Part shown: one piece after another, positions 1 through 6,101 of the stretch | How positions within the stretch are numbered: position 1 is the first letter of the stretch | Layout of the letters: each line of letters opens with the position of its first letter | Origin: Nitrospirota bacterium | GTDB lineage: Bacteria > Nitrospirota > Thermodesulfovibrionia > UBA6902 | Assembly (NCBI GenBank): GCA_024277515.1 | Contig: JAJRVB010000042.1 | Span: 1 to 8,076 of the forward strand | Length of the DNA stretch: 8,076 nt | Direction of reading: 5' to 3' | The notes under the pieces: generated by a model | What the model was told of the DNA's origin: nothing | Databases searched by the model: none | Seen by the model: only the letters and a program-made list of their open reading frames with translations | Program-made: the position numbers and the translations under genes

Positions 1-936
1 CTTTTTGCACTGCCTCATCTGCCGGGAATGCAGAGGGAGGCCGGCGCTGTCCTGCTCGACAGGATTGTTGCCACGGTCAATGAAGAGGTCATAACGTGGA
101 GTGAGTTGATGGATGTGATAATTATGGACGGGAAGCAGATCCTTGGCACATCCACGGGGGAGGAAAGGCTGGAAAAAATCAGGGAAATTGAAAGGCCCTT
201 TCTTAATAATCTTATAGAGATTAAACTGCAGCTCCAGGAGGCGCATAGAATGCAGCTTAATGTGAGTGATGCTGAAATAGACGGTGCAATTAATGAGATC
301 AAGAGCAAATATGGATTGTCTCAGGAGGACCTTGAGAACTCACTGAATGCGGAAGGCCTGTCAGAAGAAGATTACCGGTTGAGACTGGCAGATCAGATCC
401 TTTTGCAGAAAGTGGTAAATTATACTGTCAGGAACAATATCATGATTTCTGATAAAGAAATAGAAGAGTATTATGAAGACAACAAAAGCGTCTTTAATGT
501 TGAGGAACAGCTGAGAATAAGTCAGATTTTCTTTGCATTGCCTGATGACCCAGCCCGGAAAGAAGCCCTTGAGGCGGTTGCCATGCAGTTGGTCCGGAGG
601 ATAAACGCCGGAGAGGATTTTGCAAAACTTGCGGCTGAGTTTTCGGAAGATCCGAGCAGGGAATTCGGAGGGGACCTTGGGTACATAAGCCGTGGAAGCG
701 CGCTTAAAGAAATTGAGGATACTGCTGTAGCATTAAAAAAAGGTGAAGTCAGTATGCCTTTCTGGAGTCCTGCCGGCCTTCACATTATCAAACTTGTGGA
801 GAGAAAAGGAGGCGGCGGAATAGACAAGGTCAGGGACAAAATCAGAGAAGCCCTTATGCAGAAGTCATTTGCGCGTACGTACCGTGAATGGAAAGCAGGG
901 CTGAGAGAAAAGGCATATATAGAAATAAAATTATAA
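1..936 (+). CDS. SurA-type periplasmic chaperone / parvulin peptidyl-prolyl isomerase, 5'-partial
   Basis: The frame is open to the window edge. The codons before the first ATG (base 28) read LFALPHLPG, which looks like the end of a signal peptide, so the true start probably lies upstream. Numbering from that ATG, residues about 9-30 (LDRIVATVNEEVITWSEL) match the opening of SurA N-terminal domains. A helical chaperone region follows to about 155, then one parvulin domain at about 158-257 containing GGDLGYISRG and GLHIIKLVERK, then a short basic C-terminal helix. E. coli SurA has two parvulin domains; this protein has one, as in many SurA-like proteins outside the Gammaproteobacteria. The family escorts outer-membrane proteins through the periplasm and may isomerise prolyl bonds. 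The usual first active-site His of the parvulin fold is Gln166 here, while the C-terminal His252 is kept, so activity may be chaperone-like rather than catalytic. guaB follows after 35 nt on the same strand, so co-transcription is possible. Confidence 0.88.
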   Translation, partial: LFALPHLPGMQREAGAVLLDRIVATVNEEVITWSELMDVIIMDGKQILGTSTGEERLEKIREIERPFLNNLIEIKLQLQEAHRMQLNVSDAEIDGAINEIKSKYGLSQEDLENSLNAEGLSEEDYRLRLADQILLQKVVNYTVRNNIMISDKEIEEYYEDNKSVFNVEEQLRISQIFFALPDDPARKEALEAVAMQLVRRINAGEDFAKLAAEFSEDPSREFGGDLGYISRGSALKEIEDTAVALKKGEVSMPFWSPAGLHIIKLVERKGGGGIDKVRDKIREALMQKSFARTYREWKAGLREKAYIEIKL

Positions 937-940
937 ATAA

Positions 941-968
941 GAAGTGGGAAGCAGGAAAAGGAGTTAGG
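941..968 (+). repeat. Degenerate 7-nt tandem repeat in the surA-like/guaB spacer
   Basis: Bases 941-947, 948-954 and 955-961 read GAAGTGG, GAAGCAG and GAAAAGG, followed by the weaker unit AGTTAGG (962-968). The short spacer is thus almost entirely 7-nt periodic. The third unit and the base after it carry the guaB Shine-Dalgarno sequence. With only three to four imperfect units, the periodicity could be coincidental purine richness. Confidence 0.45.
958..963 (+). promoter_or_regulatory. guaB ribosome-binding site
   Basis: AAGGAG ends 8 nt before the ATG at 972. This strong, well-spaced site decides the guaB start in favour of 972 over the in-frame upstream ATG at 888, which would overlap the surA-like gene. 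Confidence 0.85.
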
Positions 969-971
969 ATA

Positions 972-2432
972 ATGTTAGAGGACAACGTTAAAATCGGTCT
1001 TACCTTTGATGATGTGCTTTTGCTGCCTGCCAAGTCGGATGTCTTGCCGGGTGATGTGGATATCAGCGCGCACATTACGAAAAACATAAGAATTAACACC
1101 CCTGTTTTAAGCGCTGCCATGGACACGGTCACAGAGGCAAAACTTGCCATTGCCATGGCGCGTGAAGGCGGGATAGGCATTATTCACCGTGCCATGCCCG
1201 TAGCTGCACAGGTCGTGGAGGTTGACAAGGTAAAGAAATCTGAAAGCGGCATGATTATAGACCCTATTACCCTGCGGCCTGATGAAAAGATAGCCAAGGC
1301 GCTCGCAATTATGCAAAAATACAGAATTTCCGGTGTCCCTATTACAAAGGCAAAAAAACTTGTGGGAATCCTGACCAACCGGGACCTTAAATTCGAAACA
1401 AATTTCTATAAAAAGGCCTCAGAAGTAATGACCAGAAAGGGCCTTGTAACAGCCCATGAAGGCATAACGCTCGATGAGGCCAAGGAAATACTGCATAAGC
1501 ACAAGATTGAAAAACTGCCGATTGTGGATAAAAAGAAGAATTTGATCGGACTCATAACGATAAAAGATATTGAAAAGAGGGAAAAGTACCCGAATTCATG
1601 CAAGGATTCCCTGGGAAGGCTGAGGGTGGGCGCTGCAATTGGTGTGGGGGGCGATGCGATTAACCGTGCAGCGGCTTTAATAAAAGCGGGAACTGATGTG
1701 ATAGCTATTGACACGGCTCATGGCCATTCAAAGAGGGTCATTTCGACGGTAAAAACATTGAGGAAGAAGTTCCCGGACCTTGAAATAATAGCCGGGAACG
1801 TGGCCACGGCTGAGGCGACAAGAGACCTTATTCGTGCCGGTGCAAGCGCCATTAAGGTGGGAGTAGGGCCCGGGTCCATATGCACGACGAGGATTATTGC
1901 AGGTGCGGGAGTGCCCCAGATTACCGCAATAAAGGAGTGCTCCGAGGTTGCTGATGCTGCCAATATACCTATTATTGCCGATGGGGGGATCAAGTTTTCG
2001 GGAGATGTGACCAAGGCAATTGCCGCCGGCGCAAGCTCGGTCATGATAGGGGGACTGTTTGCGGGCACTGATGAGAGCCCGGGAGAACTGATGCTTTATC
2101 AGGGCAGAACATACAAGGTATACAGGGGTATGGGTTCGCTTGGCGCTATGGAGGCGGGGAGCAAGGACCGGTATGCACAGGAGAGCATAGAGAATAAAAA
2201 ACTTGTGCCTGAAGGTGTTGAAGGAAGGGTCCCTTACAAAGGGCTTCTTTCGGCGAGTGTGCATCAACTCGTGGGAGGACTGCGGTCCGGGATGGGTTAC
2301 TGCGGATGCTCGAGTATTGAAGAGCTTCGCAAAAAGGCCCGTTTTGTCAGGATCACCCCTGCCGGATTGCGTGAAAGTCATGTGCATGATGTCACCGTCA
2401 CAAAAGAAGCCCCTAATTACAGTATGGACTGA
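972..2432 (+). CDS. guaB: Inosine-5'-monophosphate dehydrogenase (IMPDH)
   Basis: This cytosolic enzyme oxidises IMP to XMP with NAD+, the committed step towards GMP. The protein has 486 residues, close to the 488 of E. coli GuaB. It opens with LTFDDVLLLPAKSDVLP, the canonical IMPDH start, and is then a TIM barrel interrupted at about residues 92-205 by two CBS domains, the usual nucleotide-sensing regulatory module. Asp247 in DTAHGHS fits the NAD-site aspartate. The catalytic loop GVGPGSICTTR places the nucleophile at Cys304. The flap (RGMGSLGAMEAGSKDRY) supplies the Arg400-Tyr401 pair that activates water. The phosphate-binding DGGIKFSGD and GGLFAGTDESPGE segments are intact. The start at 972 is supported by a strong Shine-Dalgarno and by N-terminal homology. 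guaA, the next enzyme of the pathway, follows after a 105-nt repeat-filled spacer. No truncation or missing catalytic residue is seen. Confidence 0.98.
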   Translation: MLEDNVKIGLTFDDVLLLPAKSDVLPGDVDISAHITKNIRINTPVLSAAMDTVTEAKLAIAMAREGGIGIIHRAMPVAAQVVEVDKVKKSESGMIIDPITLRPDEKIAKALAIMQKYRISGVPITKAKKLVGILTNRDLKFETNFYKKASEVMTRKGLVTAHEGITLDEAKEILHKHKIEKLPIVDKKKNLIGLITIKDIEKREKYPNSCKDSLGRLRVGAAIGVGGDAINRAAALIKAGTDVIAIDTAHGHSKRVISTVKTLRKKFPDLEIIAGNVATAEATRDLIRAGASAIKVGVGPGSICTTRIIAGAGVPQITAIKECSEVADAANIPIIADGGIKFSGDVTKAIAAGASSVMIGGLFAGTDESPGELMLYQGRTYKVYRGMGSLGAMEAGSKDRYAQESIENKKLVPEGVEGRVPYKGLLSASVHQLVGGLRSGMGYCGCSSIEELRKKARFVRITPAGLRESHVHDVTVTKEAPNYSMD

Positions 2433-2436
2433 AAAA

Positions 2437-2525
2437 CAGTAGACAGCAGTCAGTAGACAGTAGTCAGGAAAAGGATTGGCAGCGCCACTGACTACTGTTT
2501 ACTGTTTACTGACTACTTTTTACTG
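2437..2525 (+). repeat. Inverted pair of 7-nt repeat arrays between guaB and guaA
   Basis: The left array has units CAGTAGA (2437), CAGCAGT (2444), CAGTAGA (2451) and CAGTAGT (2458), then CAG (2465-2467). The right array is its inverted counterpart: ACTACTG (2491), TTTACTG (2498), TTTACTG (2505), ACTACTT (2512) and TTTACTG (2519). Bases 2451-2467 (CAGTAGACAGTAGTCAG) pair with 2488-2504 (CTGACTACTGTTTACTG) over 17 positions, with one G-U wobble in RNA. The apical region contains a further small palindrome, TGGC-AGC-GCCA (2477-2487). The right array appears to be one unit longer than the left. A five-T run at 2517-2521 lies 12 nt past the core stem, so this is not a classical terminator. It may be an mRNA hairpin affecting guaA expression or stability, or a dispersed intergenic repeat. 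Confidence 0.85.
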
Positions 2526-2530
2526 ACATA

Positions 2531-2535
2531 GAGGA
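2531..2535 (+). promoter_or_regulatory. guaA ribosome-binding site with unusually short spacing
   Basis: GAGGA is followed by only two bases before the ATG at 2538, shorter than the usual 5-9 nt. An in-frame TAG at 2529-2531 excludes any earlier start, and the N-terminus (KILVLDFGSQYTQ) excludes a much later one. The site begins 5 nt after the right-hand repeat array ends. Confidence 0.5.
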
Positions 2536-2537
2536 AC

Positions 2538-4106
2538 ATGGATTTTAAAGAAAAGATACTCGTTCTTGACTTCGGCTCCCAGTATACCCAGTTAATCGCC
2601 CGGCGCGTCCGGGAAGCAGGTGTGTTCAGCGAGCTTCACCCCTATGATATGGATGAAGGGGAAATCCGCAGGCTCTCACCCCGGGGGATTGTCCTGTCAG
2701 GCGGGCCTGAAACAGTAACTGCCGGGGACACACCGAGGGTGCCTCAGGTGGTGTTTGACCTCGGTGTGCCTGTGCTGGGAATATGCTACGGTATGCAGGC
2801 CTTGGTATTACAGCTTGGCGGCGAGGTTGAGTCTGCTGACCATCGTGAATACGGCTATGCCCAGGTTCGCGCAAGGGGCCATTCAAAGTTGCTGAAGAAC
2901 ATCGAGGATCATACATCTCCTGAGGGGTACGGGTTGCTCGATGTATGGATGAGCCATGGTGACCGCGTAAAAGTTCTGCCTGAAGGATTTTCTGCAATCG
3001 CAGAGACAGATAGTGCCCCTCTTGCAGGAATGGCAGATGAAACGAGGAATTACTATGGGCTCCAGTTTCATCCTGAAGTTACACATACCCGGCAGGGGAA
3101 CAGAATAATCAGCCGTTTCGTCCATGATATATGCGGCTGCGGCTCACAATGGACTCCTGCAAGTATCATTGAGGAGAGTATAGCGCTTGTCAGTAATCAG
3201 GTCAAAGGTGATGAAGTCATGCTTGCTCTGTCAGGCGGAGTTGATTCTTCAGTGGTGGCTGCACTGCTCCATCGCGCCATAGGCGACCAATTGACATGCG
3301 TATTTGTAGATAACGGCCTGCTCCGACTTAATGAGGGCGATCAGGTGATAGAGACATTTGCCAGGCATATGGGGATAAGGGTGATTCGTGTAGATGCTGA
3401 ACAGCGTTTTCTGAAGGCCCTGTCCGGTGAGGCTTACCCGGAAAAAAAGAGAAAGATTATAGGGCATACTTTTATTGAGGTCTTTGAGGAAGAGGCGTCA
3501 AAACTGAAAAATGCCCGCTGGCTTGCACAGGGCACCATATATCCCGATGTTATCGAGTCGGCAGGATCAAAGACAGGCAAGGCCAAGGTAATCAAATCTC
3601 ATCATAACGTTGGAGGTCTGCCTGACGATATGAACCTCAATCTGCTGGAACCGCTGCGTGAGCTCTTTAAGGACGAGGTCCGCAAAATTGGTGTAGAGCT
3701 CGGCCTGCCCTATGACATGGTCTACAGACATCCATTCCCGGGCCCTGGCCTCGGCGTTCGTATCCTTGGTGAGGTGAAAAAAGAATACGCCGATCTGCTG
3801 CGGCTTGCAGATGATATATTCATCAATGAACTCAGAAAATGGGACCTGTATGATAAAACCAGCCAGGCATTTACGGTTTTTCTGCCTGTCAGGTCTGTAG
3901 GTGTGATTGGTGACAACAGGCGCTATGACTATGTTGTTGCCCTGCGCGCGGTAGAGACCGTTGATTTCATGACAGCCCAGTGGGCAAATCTGCCTTATGA
4001 CTTTCTTGATCATGTATCTCGCCGGATAATAAATGAAGTGGAAGGAATCTCGCGTGTGGCCTATGATATTTCAGGAAAACCACCGGCTACCATAGAATGG
4101 GAGTGA
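2538..4106 (+). CDS. guaA: GMP synthase, glutamine-hydrolysing
   Basis: This cytosolic enzyme converts XMP to GMP using ATP and ammonia from glutamine, completing the branch begun by the adjacent guaB. The protein has 522 residues, against 525 in E. coli. Residues about 7-195 form a class I glutamine amidotransferase domain with the triad Cys83 (GICYGMQAL), His178 and Glu180 (GLQFHPEVTHT). Residues about 205-395 are the ATP-pyrophosphatase domain, with P-loop SGGVDSS at 232-238 and the conserved KSHHNVGGLP segment. The C-terminal dimerisation and XMP-binding domain contains HPFPGPGLGVRILGE and ends in the canonical PPATIEWE. All signature motifs are present and no frameshift is seen. The Shine-Dalgarno is present but tightly spaced, and the hairpin-forming repeat directly upstream could influence translation or the relative output of guaB and guaA. 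Confidence 0.98.
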   Translation: MDFKEKILVLDFGSQYTQLIARRVREAGVFSELHPYDMDEGEIRRLSPRGIVLSGGPETVTAGDTPRVPQVVFDLGVPVLGICYGMQALVLQLGGEVESADHREYGYAQVRARGHSKLLKNIEDHTSPEGYGLLDVWMSHGDRVKVLPEGFSAIAETDSAPLAGMADETRNYYGLQFHPEVTHTRQGNRIISRFVHDICGCGSQWTPASIIEESIALVSNQVKGDEVMLALSGGVDSSVVAALLHRAIGDQLTCVFVDNGLLRLNEGDQVIETFARHMGIRVIRVDAEQRFLKALSGEAYPEKKRKIIGHTFIEVFEEEASKLKNARWLAQGTIYPDVIESAGSKTGKAKVIKSHHNVGGLPDDMNLNLLEPLRELFKDEVRKIGVELGLPYDMVYRHPFPGPGLGVRILGEVKKEYADLLRLADDIFINELRKWDLYDKTSQAFTVFLPVRSVGVIGDNRRYDYVVALRAVETVDFMTAQWANLPYDFLDHVSRRIINEVEGISRVAYDISGKPPATIEWE

Positions 4107-4137
4107 ATATGTAAATGGGTTTATTTTTGGAACTAAC

Positions 4138-4144
4138 AGGAGGG
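4138..4144 (+). promoter_or_regulatory. Strong ribosome-binding site of the LpoB-family gene
   Basis: AGGAGGG ends 5 nt before the ATG at 4150. This near-perfect Shine-Dalgarno fixes the start and suggests good translation of the first lipoprotein gene. Confidence 0.85.
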
Positions 4145-4149
4145 CGGTT

Positions 4150-4743
4150 ATGAAAAAATTCTGGACAGTTATATTCGCGGTGCTGGTGCTCACAGGATGC
4201 GCCACCTCGGTTAAGAGAGTGGACACAAAAGAGGTGATAGATTTAAGCGGAAGATGGAACGATACGGATTCACGGCTCGTATCAGAGGAGATGATAAACG
4301 ATGTCCTGAGCCGTCCATGGCTCAGAAAATTCATGCGGGATCATAACGGCAATTTGCCTGTTGTGATCGTCGGCACCGTAAGGAACCGCAGTCACGAGCA
4401 TATCAATGTCCAGACCTTTGTCAAGGACCTTGAGAGGGCCCTGATCAACTCCGGAGAAGTGGATTTTGTTGCGAGCAGTCTGGAGAGGGGTGAGATCAGA
4501 GAGGAGCGCAGGGACCAGGCAGTGCATTCAACAGAAGAAACAGCAAAGTCGGAAGGGGAAGAGATAGGGGCCGACTTTATGCTGCAGGGCACGATCAACA
4601 GCATAATGGACAAGGTTGAGGGGAAGGCGGTAGTTTTCTATCAGGTCAATCTTGAGCTTGTGGCTATCGAGTCAAACAGGAAGGTCTGGATCGGCGAAAA
4701 GAAGATAAAAAAGCTTGTAAAACGCGCACGGATAAAACCATAA
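4150..4743 (+). CDS. lpoB: LpoB-family outer-membrane lipoprotein (penicillin-binding protein activator-like)
   Basis: The product has 197 residues. A short basic start and hydrophobic stretch lead to the lipobox LTGC with lipidated Cys17; Ala at +2 argues against inner-membrane retention. The mature part resembles the LpoB family (COG3417): RWNDTDSRLVSEEMINDVLSR at about 36-56, a strand at VVIVGTVRNRS, helix LERALINSG ending at 102, strand GADFMLQGTI (140-149), then VFYQVNLELVAIESNRKVWIGEKKI near the C-terminus. In E. coli, LpoB reaches through the peptidoglycan from the outer membrane and stimulates PBP1b. That partner is not visible here, and LpoB-family proteins outside enterobacteria are mostly uncharacterised, so the symbol denotes family membership, not a proven function. 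It heads a run of three lipoprotein genes. A charged segment at about 115-140 (rich in E, R and K) is probably a flexible loop. Confidence 0.82.
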   Translation: MKKFWTVIFAVLVLTGCATSVKRVDTKEVIDLSGRWNDTDSRLVSEEMINDVLSRPWLRKFMRDHNGNLPVVIVGTVRNRSHEHINVQTFVKDLERALINSGEVDFVASSLERGEIREERRDQAVHSTEETAKSEGEEIGADFMLQGTINSIMDKVEGKAVVFYQVNLELVAIESNRKVWIGEKKIKKLVKRARIKP

Positions 4744-4809
4744 GTTCAGAAAAACAATGATTAGCTATCACAGGCCCCTGTATGTGCCGGGGGACTGTCT
4801 TCTGCAGAC

Positions 4810-6084
4810 ATGAGAATACTTCCGTTATTTTTCACGATGCTTGCCATCCTTGCCGGGTGTGCCGGACAACTTGATTATAAGGTGCTGCGTACCTACATGG
4901 AGGCGGACCAATGTCCTGCGGCAGTCGGCTATATACAGAAACATGAAAGCGACTACGGAGAGAATCAGCGTCTTCTTTTTCTGCTTGACTCAGGAATGAT
5001 TAATTTAATATGCGGCAATCATGCCGCGAGCAATGAGTTTTTTCATCGCGCTGAAGACCTTGCAGTGGAGTTATGGACAAAGAGCCTCTCAAAGGAGGCC
5101 GCCTCGCTGCTTACAAATGACTTTACGATCCCTTATGCGGGAGAGGAGTTTGAGGCTGTCCTGATTAATCTGTTTTCAGCAATTAACTATATAAAACTCG
5201 GAGACCTGGATGAGGCCCTTGTCGAGTTCAGGCGGCTGGACGCAAACCTCAGGGCAATAAACGACAAGTATGAAAAAAAGAATGTGTACAAAGAGGATGC
5301 CTTTGCACGATACCTGAGCGGTATTCTTTATGAGGCGGATAACAGCCCGGATGAAGCATTTATTGATTATTACAAATCACTTCAGGTCTTCAGGGATTAT
5401 GAAAAGAATTACGGCACTCCCGTCCCGCGTATCCTGCTTGAAGACCTGTTCAGGAACGCTGAAACTGTCAGGCGGCTGGATGAAGTTGAGTCCATAGAGT
5501 GGTTGCCGTCCGGCATTAAATGGCTGAAACAGGAAGAGGCTGAGGGTCTTGGCAAAATAATAGTTATCCATCTTAACGGCAGGTCGCCCGTAAAGAAAGA
5601 GACAAAAATATATGTCCCCACCAAAGACGGTCCTGTCACTGTTTCATTCCCGAAGTATGTTGTCAAACCGCCGCGCTGCCGCAGCAGCAGTGTTGCTGCG
5701 GAATCCGCATCATACAGCTCTGAAGCGAAGGCGGAGCTCTTTGAGGATATAAATGAGATCGCGGTAAAAAACCTTGCTGACCGTAAGGCCAGGGTGATTC
5801 TGAAGACCGCCTTGAGGGTCGCAGCGAAGCAGGCGGCGATTCACAAGATTGCAAAAGACGACACTGTGCAGCAACTCTTTAATCTTGCCAACACCATGAT
5901 TGAAAGGGCGGACACAAGGACATGGCGGACACTGCCCGGAGAGATATATCTAAGCCGCCTCTTTGTCCCTGAAGGGAGCTATTCACTTTATGTGAGTCAG
6001 TGCGGGAACACGGAACGGGTTGGCGGATATGTTAATGTAAAGGCCGGAGACACGAAATTTGTGATTTATGAGTCGATGTTTTAG
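4810..6084 (+). CDS. COG3014-like lipoprotein with TPR-like helical region
   Basis: The product has 424 residues. The signal peptide ends in LAGC with lipidated Cys17 and Ala at +2, consistent with outer-membrane sorting. Residues about 25-210 are helical. Stretches at about 118-150 (INYIKLGDLDEALVEFRRLD) and 163-202 (ARYLSGILYEADNSPDEAF) have the spacing of tetratricopeptide-like repeats. Residues about 245-300 look beta-rich (KIIVIHLNGRSPVKKE). A basic helix lies at about 325-350 and a final beta region (PGEIYLSRLFVPEGSYSLYV) near the end. The overall pattern resembles COG3014, a family without a defined role that, from recollection, often lies near LpoB- and LPP20-type lipoprotein genes. 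The start at 4810 has no good Shine-Dalgarno, but the upstream frame is closed by a TAG at 4762 and a later start would destroy the signal peptide. TPR-like repeats suggest a protein-protein scaffold; the function is otherwise unknown. Confidence 0.8.
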   Translation: MRILPLFFTMLAILAGCAGQLDYKVLRTYMEADQCPAAVGYIQKHESDYGENQRLLFLLDSGMINLICGNHAASNEFFHRAEDLAVELWTKSLSKEAASLLTNDFTIPYAGEEFEAVLINLFSAINYIKLGDLDEALVEFRRLDANLRAINDKYEKKNVYKEDAFARYLSGILYEADNSPDEAFIDYYKSLQVFRDYEKNYGTPVPRILLEDLFRNAETVRRLDEVESIEWLPSGIKWLKQEEAEGLGKIIVIHLNGRSPVKKETKIYVPTKDGPVTVSFPKYVVKPPRCRSSSVAAESASYSSEAKAELFEDINEIAVKNLADRKARVILKTALRVAAKQAAIHKIAKDDTVQQLFNLANTMIERADTRTWRTLPGEIYLSRLFVPEGSYSLYVSQCGNTERVGGYVNVKAGDTKFVIYESMF

Positions 6085-6085
6085 T

Positions 6086-6091
6086 TAAGGA
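6086..6091 (+). promoter_or_regulatory. Ribosome-binding site of the LPP20-like gene
   Basis: TAAGGA begins just after the upstream stop codon and lies 10 nt before the ATG at 6102. With a 17-nt intergenic gap, this supports co-transcription and separate initiation. Confidence 0.6.
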
Positions 6092-6101
6092 TTTTGATCG
6101 C

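Noticed and set aside
888..971. Longer guaB starting at the in-frame ATG at 888
   Set aside because: It would overlap the end of the surA-like gene by 49 nt and add a basic extension unlike IMPDH N-termini. The ATG at 972 has a strong, correctly spaced Shine-Dalgarno and matches the family start.
1728..2387. 219-residue open frame on the minus strand inside guaB
   Set aside because: It lies entirely opposite an intact, conserved gene, shows no recognisable domain and reads as a compositional shadow.
2433..2537. Purine riboswitch or intrinsic terminator between guaB and guaA
   Set aside because: No purine-aptamer three-way junction could be recognised, and the T-run does not directly follow the strongest stem. 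The 7-nt repeat arrays explain the palindrome better.
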